DNA of 64,000 nucleotides from Sporosarcina sp. P34 (lineage in GTDB: Bacteria; Bacillota; Bacilli; Bacillales_A; Planococcaceae), in assembly GCF_002743375.1 (NCBI RefSeq), contig NZ_PDZC01000002.1, forward strand, positions 248,001-312,000, written 5' to 3'. The first letter of the stretch is position 1, and each line of letters opens with the position of its first letter. The notes beneath the pieces are model-generated. The model made no database searches, was not told the DNA's origin, and was given only the letters and a program-made list of their open reading frames with translations. This document shows positions 18,671-27,943 of the stretch, in pieces. Made by a program: the position numbers and the translations under genes.

Positions 18671-18768
18671 AATTTCTCACCTTTTCAAGTTATTTCATTA
18701 ATTTTAGCATATACACCGTAATTTCTCTATGCACTAACTCCACGCTTTGAACTTCACCAAACGGACAC

Positions 18769-18797
18769 TTGACGATAGCCAACAAAGCCGCTATGAT
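18769..18797 (+). promoter_or_regulatory. Sigma-A promoter of the SAM riboswitch operon
   Basis: TTGACG (18769-18774), 17-nt spacer, TATGAT (18792-18797). Transcription would start near 18804, about 30 nt before the riboswitch P1 stem. Confidence 0.8.
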
Positions 18798-18835
18798 GTG
18801 GTTAGAATAATCTAAATAATTGAATAAGAAACATA

Positions 18836-18999
18836 TCTTATCAAGAGAAGCCGAGGGACTGGCCCGTCGACGCTTCAGCAACCAGCCATTTGGGCAAGGT
18901 GCTACTTCCAGCAGACTGTCAAATTGACACTCTGAAAAGATGAGAGGGAACTAGTCATTGAGATTACAAAGCCTTCTAATATACTTGAAGGCTTTTTTT
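18836..18999 (+). ncRNA. SAM-I riboswitch (S-box)
   Basis: Conserved S-box core: CTTATCAAGAGAAG, CCGAGGGACTGGCCC, CTTCAGCAACC, GCAAGGTGCTA and the closing GATGAGAGG. A terminator stem AGCCTTC/GAAGGCT with seven T (18970-18998) follows. High SAM would favour termination and shut off the methionine synthesis genes downstream. Confidence 0.96.
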
Positions 19000-19029
19000 G
19001 ATTAAACAAGCTAAAGGGGAGATGGATTT

Positions 19030-20889
19030 ATGTCATTGCTCGAGAAACTACAAACAAATGTCCTAACGGCAGATGGTGCAATGGGGACGATTTTATATTC
19101 TTACGGAATTGATTACTGTTATGAAGAACTAAATATAGAAAAGCCTGAAATTATAGAGCAAATTCATCAAGACTACATCTCAGCTGGTGCAGATATAATC
19201 CAGACAAACACTTACAGTGCGAACGCAATCAAATTAGCTCGCTACGGCTTAGAAAGTCATGTCACGGATTTCAATAAAGCAGCCATTCAAATTGCCAAAC
19301 GTGCAGCTGCGCCTGGGGGGCAATTTGTACTTGGAACAATAGGCGGCTTGCGAGGTATACGTAAAAGCGATGCGACACTGGATGAAATTGAAAAAGTCGT
19401 ACTTGAACAAGCCAATGCATTATTAACAGGTGATCCTGACGGTCTTCTATTAGAGACGTATTATGACTTCGAAGAGCTATCATCCGTAGTTACAACATTA
19501 AAGAAAATCACGGATGTTCCATTGATTGCACAAGTTTCTATGCATGACCCCGGCGTCTTACAGAACGGACTTTCATTAAACGATGCACTTCATCAGCTAG
19601 AGTCGCTCGGAGCGGATATCGTAGGCGTTAACTGTCGATTAGGTCCTTACCACACGATTCAAGCATTCGATAATGTGACACTACCAGAGAAAGCATTTTT
19701 ATCCGCATATCCAAACGCCAGTCTCTTAGATGTAGAAGATGGACGTATTGTTTATGAATCAGAAGCAGAATACTTTGGACGCGCTGCTGTATTACTTCGT
19801 GATCAAGGTGTTCGATTGATTGGAGGATGTTGCGGGACAACACCTAAGCATATTAAAGCTGCGAAAACACAGTTAGCGCGACTGACACCCATCACAGAAA
19901 AGATCGTACAACCAGCGAAACCCATCGTGATTCATGAAGCGGAACCTGCAAAACATCAACCTCTTCACGAAAAAGCAAAAACAGAGCGTACAGTAATAGT
20001 AGAACTAGATACACCGCGCCACTTGGAAACAGAAGATTATATCAAAGGTGCAAATTTGTTATATGACGCGGGAGTTGACGCTATAACCATGGCAGATAAT
20101 TCACTTGCTTCTCCACGCATCAGCAACATGGCGATGGGCTCGATCGTCAAGATGCAACATAATATCCGCCCGCTTGTACATTTAACGTGTCGCGATCACA
20201 ATCTCATTGGCTTGCAATCGCATTTGATGGGGCTTGATGCATTAGGCATTCACGATATCCTAGCTGTGACAGGCGACCCGACAAAGGTTGGGGACTTCCC
20301 CGGTGCTACAAGCGTCTACGATGTATCTAGCATGGAGTTATTACAGTTAATTAAGAAATTGAATGAAGGAATTTCATTCTCCGGTAAGCCGTTGCGCAAG
20401 AAAGCCAGCTTCTCTATTTCAGCAGCTTTCAATCCGAACGTCCGCGTCATCGATCGTGCTGTACAACGGCTCGAGAAGAAGATTGAAGCGGGTGCGGACT
20501 ATTTCATCACTCAGCCAGTTTACACGAAAGAAAAGATTATTGATGTATACGAAGCAACAAAACACCTGGATACACCGATCTTTATTGGGATCATGCCATT
20601 GACGAATATACGAAATGCAGAGTTCCTGCATCACGAGGTACCGGGTATCAAGCTTTCGGAAGATGTGTTGGAAAGAATGCGTGAATGCGGAGATGACCGT
20701 GAAAAATCAACTGAAACAGGGCTTGAAATTGCAAAAGAATTGATAGATACAGCGGCTCAGTATTTTAATGGACTGTACCTCATCACACCGTTCCTACGTT
20801 ACGATATGACATTAGAGTTACATGAATATATTAAGAAAATAGACCAGCAGAAGGAGAGGGAATTAACACATGCAGAGACATCCCATTGA
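19030..20889 (+). CDS. yitJ: Bifunctional homocysteine S-methyltransferase / methylenetetrahydrofolate reductase
   Basis: 619 aa fusion. Residues 1-290 form a homocysteine S-methyltransferase domain with LTADGAMGTILYSYG and zinc ligands in GVNCR and GGCCGTTPKHI. From about residue 320 comes a MetF-type 5,10-methylene-THF reductase (HLTCRDHNLIGLQSHLMG, VTGDPTK, DYFITQPVY). It would supply methyl-THF to MetH, which follows with a 20-base overlap. ATG with AAAGGGGAGA upstream. Located directly after the SAM riboswitch. Confidence 0.93.
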   Translation: MSLLEKLQTNVLTADGAMGTILYSYGIDYCYEELNIEKPEIIEQIHQDYISAGADIIQTNTYSANAIKLARYGLESHVTDFNKAAIQIAKRAAAPGGQFVLGTIGGLRGIRKSDATLDEIEKVVLEQANALLTGDPDGLLLETYYDFEELSSVVTTLKKITDVPLIAQVSMHDPGVLQNGLSLNDALHQLESLGADIVGVNCRLGPYHTIQAFDNVTLPEKAFLSAYPNASLLDVEDGRIVYESEAEYFGRAAVLLRDQGVRLIGGCCGTTPKHIKAAKTQLARLTPITEKIVQPAKPIVIHEAEPAKHQPLHEKAKTERTVIVELDTPRHLETEDYIKGANLLYDAGVDAITMADNSLASPRISNMAMGSIVKMQHNIRPLVHLTCRDHNLIGLQSHLMGLDALGIHDILAVTGDPTKVGDFPGATSVYDVSSMELLQLIKKLNEGISFSGKPLRKKASFSISAAFNPNVRVIDRAVQRLEKKIEAGADYFITQPVYTKEKIIDVYEATKHLDTPIFIGIMPLTNIRNAEFLHHEVPGIKLSEDVLERMRECGDDREKSTETGLEIAKELIDTAAQYFNGLYLITPFLRYDMTLELHEYIKKIDQQKERELTHAETSH

Positions 20890-23800
20890 AGAACAACTAG
20901 AAAAAAGAATCCTTATCATTGATGGTGCGATGGGGACGATGCTGCAAGCGGAAGATTTCTCAACGGAAGACTTCGGCGGAGAAGAATACGATGGATGTAA
21001 TGAATACATGAGTGTGTTACGCCCTGATGTTTTGGAGAAGATTCACGATGAATATTTAGAAGCCGGTGCTGATATCATTTGTACGAATACATTTGGCGGT
21101 ACTCCCCTTGTATTGGATGAATTTTCACTTGGTCATCGTGCAGTTGAAATTAATGCAAAGTCTGTAGAAATTGCGAAAAAGAGTGCAGCGAAGTTTTCCA
21201 CACCAGAATGGCCACGTTTTGTCGCGGGCGCGATCGGGCCCACGACAAAGACGCTTTCTGTAACGGGCGGTATTACGTTCGATGAACTATCTAATGATTT
21301 CTATGTACAGGCAAGAGCGCTTATAGAAGCAGGCAGCGATTTGATACTGATGGAAACAAGTCAGGATATGCTGAATGTGAAAGCTGGAACAATTGGTATT
21401 AAGAAGGCGTTTGAAGAGCTTGGACGCGAAATTCCTATCATGATTTCAGGTACGATTGAACCGATGGGTACAACGCTTGCTGGACAAAGTATTGAAGCCT
21501 TCTATATTTCCATTGAACACGTCCACCCACTTTCGGTCGGTTTAAACTGTGCAACAGGTCCTGAATTCATGACTGACCATTTGCGTTCATTGTCCGAATT
21601 GGCGACTAGCTACGTAACCTGTTATCCAAATGCCGGATTGCCGGATGAAGAAGGACATTATCATGAATCTCCTGAATCATTATCGAAAAAGCTGGAAGGC
21701 TTCGCTGAAAAAGGTTGGTTGAACATGGTTGGCGGTTGCTGCGGTACAACGCCTGATCATATTCGCGCAATTCGTGAGGTAGTTAAAGACAAGGCTCCAC
21801 GCAAGATGCCAGAAAATCCTCATGGTCATGCCATTTCAGGGATTGAACCTTTGCTCTACGATGATACATTACGTCCATTATTAATCGGGGAACGTACAAA
21901 CGTTATCGGTTCACGTAAATTCAAACAACTAATTATAGAAGAAAAGTTTGAGGAAGCTGCAGAAATCGCACGGGCACAAGTAAAACGTGGTGCGCATGTA
22001 TTGGATATTTGTCTTGCGAACCCTGACCGTGATGAATTATACGATATGACTCGCTTCATGAAAGAAGTCGTAAAAAAAGTCAAAGTTCCTCTAGTCATCG
22101 ACTCTACAGACGAAAACGTCATTGCAGAGGCCTTGAAATTCTCGCAGGGTAAAGCAATCATCAACTCTATTAACTTAGAAGATGGTGAAGAACGCTTTGA
22201 TGCCGTACTTCCTTTAGTAAAAAAATATGGAGCGGCCGTAGTTGTAGGAACGATTGATGAAACCGGAATGGCAGTGACGAGAGAACGTAAGCTAGAAGTT
22301 GCGTTGCGTTCTTATGATTTACTCGTTAATAAATGGGAGATCCCACCGGAAGATATTATTTTTGATCCACTCGTCTTCCCTGTTGGTACAGGTGACGCAC
22401 AATACATTGGATCGGCAGTAGAAACAATTGAAGGAATTCGATTAATCAAAGAAAAACTTCCGCGCACTTTAACGACTCTCGGTGTCAGTAACGTATCCTT
22501 CGGGTTGCCCCCTGTTGGCCGTGAAGTGTTGAATGCCGTGTACTTGTATCACTGCACACAAGCAGGTCTGGATTATGCAATTGTAAATACGGAGAAACTT
22601 GAGCGCTTTGCTTCGATTCCAGAAGTAGAAATTAAACTGGCGAACGAATTACTGTTTAACACTACAGATGAAACATTAGCGGAGTTTACGGACTTCTATC
22701 GTGGTAAGAAAAAAGAGAAATCAGAAGACGATATTCCAAAAACTGTGCCTGATCGTCTTGCGTACTATGTAGTGGAGGGTACAAAGGAAGGCTTAATTCC
22801 TGATTTGGAAACGGCTTTAAAGACATACGACACACCACTTGATATCATCAATGGTCCTTTGATGAAAGGAATGGCTGAAGTTGGGCGTCTATTCAATGAC
22901 AACCAGCTGATCGTAGCGGAAGTTCTTCAAAGTGCTGAAGTCATGAAAGCTTCTGTTTCATACCTTGAACAGTTCATGGAAAAGAAAGAAGACGATAGCG
23001 GGAAAGGCAAGATCATTCTGGCAACAGTCAAAGGTGACGTACATGATATCGGAAAAAACCTCGTGGAAATCATCTTAAGTAATAACGGATTTAAAGTAAT
23101 AGATATTGGTATTAAAGTTACGCCAGCTACATTAATCGAAGTAATTCGTAAAGAAAAACCAGACATTGTAGGACTATCTGGACTTCTCGTAAAGTCTGCC
23201 CAGCAAATGGTGTTGACAGCACAGGACTTTAAGGCAGCAGGAATCGACACGCCAGTAATGGTAGGTGGAGCCGCATTAACAAGGCGCTTTACTGAAACGA
23301 AAATCGCACCTGAGTACGATGGCCCGGTTATTTTTGCAAAAGATGCGATGCAAGGTCTCGACTTAGCAAACCGTCTACAAAGTAATGACAAAGGGGCGTT
23401 ACTCGAAGAATTAGCAGAAAGTATCGAGAAACGCGAAACCAATGATGCGATTAAAGCAAGTCGAGGCACGACAGCAGTTGCAGTGAAGCCACGTCCTGTG
23501 AAAACGGTACGCACTGACGTTCCTGTATTCACACCAACCGATTTACGTAGACGGGTCGTGAAAGATTACTCGGTTGCCCACTTACATCCTTACGTAAATA
23601 TGCGTACACTTATCGGTCACCACTTAGGTCTACGAGGAAATGTCGATAAAATGCTTGAAAGAAAAGAAGAACGCGCAGTACAACTTCATGAAATGGTAAC
23701 GGAGTTCTTGAAGTCCGACAAGATGAAAGCTTCCGGTATCTATCAATTCTTCCCCGCTCAGGCAGACGGGGATGACGTGATCATTTATGATCCGGAAGAT

Positions 23801-24307
23801 TCAAAAACTGAAATTGAACGATTTACGTTCCCCCGTCAAGAAAAAGAGCCTTTCCTGTGCTTGGCTGATTACTTGAAAACAGTGCAAAGTGGTGAAATGG
23901 ATTACGTTGCATTCATGCAAGTGACTGCTGGTAAAGGGGTCCGTGATTATGCAAACAAACTGAAGGAAGAAGGCAAATTCCTTGAAAGCCATGCGTTCCA
24001 AGCGACTGCGTTGGAGTTGGCAGAAGGCTTCGCTGAACGGATTCACCAAGAAATACGTGACCAATGGGGATTCCCTGATCCGACAGACTTTACAATGCTC
24101 GAACGTTTCGCGGCCAAATACCAAGGCCAACGTTTCTCATTCGGCTACCCGGCTTGTCCAAATCTAGAAGATCAAGCTAAACTCTTCCGCCTCATCAAAC
24201 CGGAAGACCACGGCGTCGTACTAACAGAAGAATTCATGATGGAACCAGAAGCATCCGTATCCGCCATCGTCTTCGCCCATCCCGACGCAAGATACTTTAA
24301 CGCATAA
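20870..24307 (+). CDS. metH: Cobalamin-dependent methionine synthase
   Basis: 1145 aa, full-length four-module enzyme. Homocysteine domain 1-325 with GGCCGTTPDHI; pterin-binding domain about 340-610 (RTNVIGSRKFK, DICLANPDRDE); cobalamin domain about 630-870 with the B12-binding DVHDIGKN near residue 724 and GLSGLLVKSA; and the C-terminal AdoMet reactivation domain. It transfers methyl from methyl-THF to homocysteine. AAGGAGAGG RBS lies within the end of yitJ. Presence of MetH implies cobalamin availability. Confidence 0.96.
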   Translation: MQRHPIEEQLEKRILIIDGAMGTMLQAEDFSTEDFGGEEYDGCNEYMSVLRPDVLEKIHDEYLEAGADIICTNTFGGTPLVLDEFSLGHRAVEINAKSVEIAKKSAAKFSTPEWPRFVAGAIGPTTKTLSVTGGITFDELSNDFYVQARALIEAGSDLILMETSQDMLNVKAGTIGIKKAFEELGREIPIMISGTIEPMGTTLAGQSIEAFYISIEHVHPLSVGLNCATGPEFMTDHLRSLSELATSYVTCYPNAGLPDEEGHYHESPESLSKKLEGFAEKGWLNMVGGCCGTTPDHIRAIREVVKDKAPRKMPENPHGHAISGIEPLLYDDTLRPLLIGERTNVIGSRKFKQLIIEEKFEEAAEIARAQVKRGAHVLDICLANPDRDELYDMTRFMKEVVKKVKVPLVIDSTDENVIAEALKFSQGKAIINSINLEDGEERFDAVLPLVKKYGAAVVVGTIDETGMAVTRERKLEVALRSYDLLVNKWEIPPEDIIFDPLVFPVGTGDAQYIGSAVETIEGIRLIKEKLPRTLTTLGVSNVSFGLPPVGREVLNAVYLYHCTQAGLDYAIVNTEKLERFASIPEVEIKLANELLFNTTDETLAEFTDFYRGKKKEKSEDDIPKTVPDRLAYYVVEGTKEGLIPDLETALKTYDTPLDIINGPLMKGMAEVGRLFNDNQLIVAEVLQSAEVMKASVSYLEQFMEKKEDDSGKGKIILATVKGDVHDIGKNLVEIILSNNGFKVIDIGIKVTPATLIEVIRKEKPDIVGLSGLLVKSAQQMVLTAQDFKAAGIDTPVMVGGAALTRRFTETKIAPEYDGPVIFAKDAMQGLDLANRLQSNDKGALLEELAESIEKRETNDAIKASRGTTAVAVKPRPVKTVRTDVPVFTPTDLRRRVVKDYSVAHLHPYVNMRTLIGHHLGLRGNVDKMLERKEERAVQLHEMVTEFLKSDKMKASGIYQFFPAQADGDDVIIYDPEDSKTEIERFTFPRQEKEPFLCLADYLKTVQSGEMDYVAFMQVTAGKGVRDYANKLKEEGKFLESHAFQATALELAEGFAERIHQEIRDQWGFPDPTDFTMLERFAAKYQGQRFSFGYPACPNLEDQAKLFRLIKPEDHGVVLTEEFMMEPEASVSAIVFAHPDARYFNA

Positions 24308-24319
24308 CCCTAATGCTGA

Positions 24320-24415
24320 AAGCGCCATTTAGACTCGACAGGCGTTGGAGGAAATACCACAAAGGCGCTCTTTGCCTTTTTGGTAGTTCTGAAACGTCCC
24401 GAGAGTCTGGCGCTT
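24320..24415. repeat. 96-nt imperfect palindrome after metH
   Basis: Outer arms AAGCGCC (24320-24326) and GGCGCTT (24409-24415) enclose further paired blocks: GACTC/GAGTC-like, CGTT/AACG, and a 12-bp inner stem TACCACAAAGGC/GCCTTTTTGGTA (24355-24385). The inner stem ends in a short T-run on the plus strand, so it can terminate metH. The total extent is much longer than a terminator needs and resembles a small dispersed palindromic element; no second copy is in this window. Confidence 0.65.
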
Positions 24416-24429
24416 GAGGAAATAAAACA

Positions 24430-24463
24430 ATCCGCCATCTCTGAAATACTAGAGATGGCGGAT
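24430..24463. terminator. Hairpin between metH and the CotD-like gene
   Basis: Perfect 13-bp stem ATCCGCCATCTCT/AGAGATGGCGGAT with an 8-nt loop. On the minus strand it is followed by TGTTTTATT, suiting the CotD-like gene; on the plus strand the tail is TCTTCAT. Confidence 0.75.
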
Positions 24464-24482
24464 TCTTCATATTAAAAAATGA

Positions 24483-24839
24483 TCAGCGGCATCTTCTACG
24501 GCGGTGACAACCTCCGCCACCCCACATACCTCCAGATCCTGGTCCAAATCCTGGTCCATAGCCTGGTCCTCTTCCTGGCATGATAGTAGAGCCCATAACG
24601 TTTTCCGTAGTTTCTGTGTAGTAGTGCTGTGGCACGCCGACTACGTGGTGTCGATTCACATTCACGATCGGATGAATAAATGGCATTTCCTGTTTAGTGA
24701 AGCAATCGTTAAAGCGATATTGTGGCGGGCAAAAAACGGGTTGAAAACCTTGATGGCCATGCATTCCTTGATGATGCTGATGGTGTCCCCATCCCTGCTG
24801 ACCATGTCCGCCTGACATTCCACAATGTCCTTGGTTCAT
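24483..24839 (-). CDS. CotD-like spore coat protein
   Basis: 118 aa, very rich in Gly, His and Arg. The N-terminal third is His/Gly/Gln-rich low complexity. The middle HPIVNVNRHHVVGVPQHYY resembles the core of inner spore coat protein CotD, and the C-terminus is Gly/Pro-rich ending in an RRRR-type basic tail with a Cys. Strong AAGGAGGTGG RBS. No convincing sporulation-sigma promoter could be assigned by eye. Identification rests on the core motif and composition, so it is moderate. Confidence 0.65.
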   Translation of the reverse strand: MNQGHCGMSGGHGQQGWGHHQHHQGMHGHQGFQPVFCPPQYRFNDCFTKQEMPFIHPIVNVNRHHVVGVPQHYYTETTENVMGSTIMPGRGPGYGPGFGPGSGGMWGGGGCHRRRRCR

Positions 24840-24914
24840 TTCTCCACCTCCTTATACCTTATTACATGCGAGCCAACAAGTTTGTTACGGGCTGCCGCCA
24901 TAGTATAGTGAAAA

Positions 24915-24959
24915 ATAAATAGCAATGACCTTTATCAATAGAGATAAAGGTCATTGCTA
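24915..24959 (-). terminator. Terminator of the 66-residue protein gene
   Basis: Perfect 17-bp stem TAGCAATGACCTTTATC (24920-24936) with its complement at 24943-24959, followed on the minus strand by a TATTTATTTTT tail. Confidence 0.88.
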
Positions 24960-24976
24960 TATTTTGAATAAGCTAT

Positions 24977-25177
24977 TTATAATTCACAGCTTCTAGGTGT
25001 AGAAGGCTTCTCATAACCTAGACTATTCTCTATTAATTCCAGCTTCTTCACAATAAATTTACATTCATTTAACGCGCCATGAACCGGAGCACCTTCGCCT
25101 ACCATATTCTCAGAACGTAAAAAGTCAGAGTCACGACGCAACTCCAGCTCAGCTGGATGGATGTATTGACGCTCCAT
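24977..25177 (-). CDS. Small soluble protein, unknown
   Basis: 66 aa, charged, no membrane segment or signal peptide. It has a GAAGGAG RBS and a strong terminator, so it is likely real. The central segment has GAPVHGALNECKFIVKKLEL, which I cannot assign to a family. A single Cys lies in the middle and one near the C-terminus. It lies alone between the CotD-like gene and a DCC-family oxidoreductase transcribed the other way. Confidence 0.65.
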   Translation of the reverse strand: MERQYIHPAELELRRDSDFLRSENMVGEGAPVHGALNECKFIVKKLELIENSLGYEKPSTPRSCEL

Positions 25178-25348
25178 ACTTTTTCACTCCTTCTTTTTTA
25201 TATGATGCACAAGACAAGGCGAGCTTATTATCTTTTATTATATACTACACGCCAACAAATTCACACTATTCTGTTTACTGCGCATGAGTGAAGTCAAAGC
25301 TATGTGGGTATAGTACGATATCATCTATTTTCGAAGGAGAGAGTAACT

Positions 25349-25750
25349 ATGAAACGAGATAGAATTATACTATTTGATGGCGAATGTAACTTCTGTGATG
25401 CAAGCGTTCAATTTATCATTAAACGTGACCCGTACAAACACTTTTCATTTGCTTCGTTACAAGACGATGTAGGTAGAAAACTTCGGAAAGACTACCAAAT
25501 TTCTGATGACGTAGATAGCTTAGTATTGATTGAAAACGGTAAAGCCTATACAAAGTCAGGCGCAGCTTTACGTATCGCCAAAAAATTGGATGGTTTATGG
25601 CACTTGGCATTTTTATTCGTAGTCATTCCGCCAGCAATCCGCGACGTCGTCTATGACTATATTGCAAAAAATCGATATAAATGGTTCGGTAAGAAGGAGT
25701 TATCCTGCATGTTGCCTTCGCCCGAGGATCGCCAACGTTTTCTGGCATGA
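25349..25750 (+). CDS. DCC-family thiol-disulfide oxidoreductase (DUF393)
   Basis: 133 aa. DGECNFCDASVQFI near the N-terminus is the DxxCxxC motif that names the family, with a thioredoxin-like fold predicted. Other family features are FSFASLQ and the SGAALRIAKKLDG stretch. B. subtilis YuxK is a relative; the substrate is unknown. The start at ATG 25349 has AAGGAGAGAG upstream; the longer in-frame start 15 codons earlier is unlikely. Confidence 0.85.
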   Translation: MKRDRIILFDGECNFCDASVQFIIKRDPYKHFSFASLQDDVGRKLRKDYQISDDVDSLVLIENGKAYTKSGAALRIAKKLDGLWHLAFLFVVIPPAIRDVVYDYIAKNRYKWFGKKELSCMLPSPEDRQRFLA

Positions 25751-25779
25751 TAGAAATCAAATACAGTAAATAAAAAACT

Positions 25780-25848
25780 GAAAGCAAGGTCTCATGTGAT
25801 GAGAGTTGCTTTCAGTCCTAGCCTTCCTATTCTTCGGAAGGCTTTTTT
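25780..25848 (+). terminator. Tandem hairpins ending the DUF393 gene
   Basis: First stem CTGAAAGCAA/TTGCTTTCAG (25780-25817), then AGCCTTCC/GGAAGGCT followed by six T (25820-25848). The second is a classical plus-strand terminator and reaches the stop codon of the convergent DUF779 gene. Confidence 0.85.
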
Positions 25849-26203
25849 ATGAAGTTAATTCCTTATACTCCCCGTCGGTGAAAGCACGGGATCTAGTTAA
25901 GAAACGTTTGCCTTCTACCCCTTCAAGCGAAAACATCCCTCCACGTCCGTCGACTACATCAATAATCAGTTGTGTATGCTTCCAGTATTCAAACTGGCTT
26001 TTCATCATATAGAATGGCATGCCGCCAATATGCCCAAGCAAGATATCTTGATTACCTATAATCAAGTCTCCATCTTCGTAACACATCGGAGAAGATCCAT
26101 CACAGCAACCGCCAGACTGGTGAAACATCAAAGGGCCGTGCTTATCTTTTAACAATTCTATAAGGGCCAACGCATCTTCTGTTGCGACTACTCGATCTGG
26201 CAT
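25847..26203 (-). CDS. DUF779 protein partnered with aldehyde dehydrogenase
   Basis: 118 aa with HQSGGCCDGSSPMCY, a Cys-rich motif typical of DUF779, and GGMPFYM and WKHTQLIIDV. The family commonly sits beside ExaC/AcoD-like aldehyde dehydrogenases; a metal-binding or redox accessory role is inferred, not shown. ATG at 26201-26203 with GGAGG. It follows the dehydrogenase gene after 42 bp on the same strand. Confidence 0.85.
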   Translation of the reverse strand: MPDRVVATEDALALIELLKDKHGPLMFHQSGGCCDGSSPMCYEDGDLIIGNQDILLGHIGGMPFYMMKSQFEYWKHTQLIIDVVDGRGGMFSLEGVEGKRFLTRSRAFTDGEYKELTS

Positions 26204-26245
26204 AGGAATTCCTCCATTCACTTCGGATCCTCCAGATAGATTCAA

Positions 26246-27787
26246 TCAAAAGAATCCTAGTTTGCTTTCGTCGTAGCTAACTAGCATGTTCTTCGTCTGC
26301 TGATAATGTGCCAGCATTTGCAAGTGGTTTTCACGTCCGATTCCTGATGCTTTGTAGCCACCAAATGCAGCGTGTGCCGGATACGCGTGATAGCAGTTTG
26401 TCCATACACGTCCTGCCTGAATACCACGACCGAAACGATACGCTGTATTCATATCGCGCGTCCATACACCTGAACCTAGTCCATACAATGTGTCATTCGC
26501 TATTTCCAGTGCTTCTTCTTTATCTTTGAATGTCGTAACCGCTACTACAGGACCAAAGATTTCTTCTTGGAAGATCCTCATTTTATTATGTCCTTTAAAT
26601 ACAGTCGGCTGCACATAATACCCCTCTGCAAGATCACCTTCAAGTTTATTTTGCTCACCGCCCGTCAAACATTCCGCGCCTTCTTGTTTTCCAATGTCTA
26701 AGTAAGAAAGAATTTTCTCTAGTTGTTCAGTGGATGCCTGAGCACCCATCATGACCGTTGGATCCAATGGATTTCCTATTTTGATCGCTTTAACACGCTC
26801 AAGTGCGCGTTCCATGAATTTGTCATAAATGGATTCCTGAATCAATGCACGGGACGGACATGTACAGACCTCACCTTGGTTCAATGCAAACATAACAAAA
26901 CCTTCAACTGCCTTATCAAGGAATGCATCGTCTTGCGCCATGACATCCTCAAAGAAAATATTCGGAGATTTTCCGCCCAGTTCCAGTGTAACCGGAATCA
27001 AGTTTTGAGAAGCGTACTGCATAATTAGACGACCTGTTGTCGTCTCCCCCGTAAAGGCAACTTTATTGATGCGCGGATTGGATGCTAGTGGTTTTCCTGC
27101 TTCTAGCCCGAAACCGTTGACTACATTCAGAACACCTGCTGGTAGTAAGTCTTCGATTAATTCAACCAATACCAAAATGGAGGCAGGTGTTTGCTCAGCC
27201 GGTTTTAATACGATACAGTTTCCTGCAGCCAATGCCGGAGCAAGTTTCCATACCGCCATCAGAAGCGGGAAGTTCCAGGGAATAATTTGCCCAACGACTC
27301 CTAACGGCTCATGGAAATGGTAGGCTACTGTATCGTTGTCAATTTGACTAACTCCGCCTTCTTGCGCACGTATTGCAGAAGCAAAGTATCTAAAATGATC
27401 CACTGCAAGCGGAAGATCAGCATTCAATGTTTCACGGATAGCTTTTCCGTTATCCCACGTTTCAGCTACAGCTAGCATTTCCAAGTTCTCTTCAATACGA
27501 TCCGCTATCTTCAACAAAATATTAGAACGTTCAGTGACCGATGTCTTTCCCCATGCATCTTTTGCTGCATGAGCTGCATCCAGAGCCAGTTCAATGTCTT
27601 CTTCCGTAGATCTCGCCACTTGGGTAAATACCTTACCTGTAACTGGCGTGGAATTATCGAAATACTGGCCTTTTACTGGTGCCGTCCACTTGCCACCGAT
27701 GAAATTATCATAGCGTTCTTTGAACTGAACCTTTGAACCTTGTGTATTCGGATTTGCATAAACTAGATTTTCTGAAGCTTGTACCAT
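26246..27787 (-). CDS. NAD-dependent aldehyde dehydrogenase
   Basis: 513 aa, ALDH superfamily. Catalytic Cys lies in [14 protein letters not shown], the general-base Glu in LELGGKSPN, and the cofactor motif in [30 protein letters not shown] is the canonical core. The GEVCTCPSR context fits the acetaldehyde dehydrogenase ExaC/AcoD group. Two cre-like sites lie upstream, so carbon catabolite control is likely. DUF779 follows. Confidence 0.92.
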   Translation of the reverse strand: MVQASENLVYANPNTQGSKVQFKERYDNFIGGKWTAPVKGQYFDNSTPVTGKVFTQVARSTEEDIELALDAAHAAKDAWGKTSVTERSNILLKIADRIEENLEMLAVAETWDNGKAIRETLNADLPLAVDHFRYFASAIRAQEGGVSQIDNDTVAYHFHEPLGVVGQIIPWNFPLLMAVWKLAPALAAGNCIVLKPAEQTPASILVLVELIEDLLPAGVLNVVNGFGLEAGKPLASNPRINKVAFTGETTTGRLIMQYASQNLIPVTLELGGKSPNIFFEDVMAQDDAFLDKAVEGFVMFALNQGEVCTCPSRALIQESIYDKFMERALERVKAIKIGNPLDPTVMMGAQASTEQLEKILSYLDIGKQEGAECLTGGEQNKLEGDLAEGYYVQPTVFKGHNKMRIFQEEIFGPVVAVTTFKDKEEALEIANDTLYGLGSGVWTRDMNTAYRFGRGIQAGRVWTNCYHAYPAHAAFGGYKASGIGRENHLQMLAHYQQTKNMLVSYDESKLGFF

Positions 27788-27888
27788 ACTGCGTCACACT
27801 CCCCGTTCCCATTATTTTGCTTGTATCCCAGCGCAATCGTTATGCACGCAAAGCTATTATACGAAACATAGTTTCACATTATGCCTGA

Positions 27889-27902
27889 TGTGTGCGCTTT
27901 CA
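27889..27902 (-). promoter_or_regulatory. cre-like CcpA site, proximal
   Basis: TGTGTGCGCTTTCA on the plus strand fits the core of the catabolite-responsive element (TG, central CG, CTTTCA). It lies about 100 bp upstream of the aldehyde dehydrogenase start codon, above a TATAAT at roughly 27858-27863 on the minus strand. Confidence 0.5.
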
Positions 27903-27929
27903 TAAGCTATCTTTTATTTTAAACCATTT

Positions 27930-27943
27930 GGTAAGCGCTTTCA
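27930..27943 (-). promoter_or_regulatory. cre-like CcpA site, distal
   Basis: GGTAAGCGCTTTCA contains the palindromic AAGCGCTT core and differs from the TGAAAGCGCTTTCA ideal at two positions. It is spaced 41 bp from the proximal site, roughly four helical turns. Confidence 0.6.

Noticed and set aside
18690-18881. 63-codon minus-strand frame opposite the SAM riboswitch promoter
   Set aside because: It runs into the conserved riboswitch core on the opposite strand and lacks an RBS.
22927-23532. 201-codon minus-strand frame within metH
   Set aside because: Antisense to the conserved cobalamin domain; long antisense frames are common in this codon usage.
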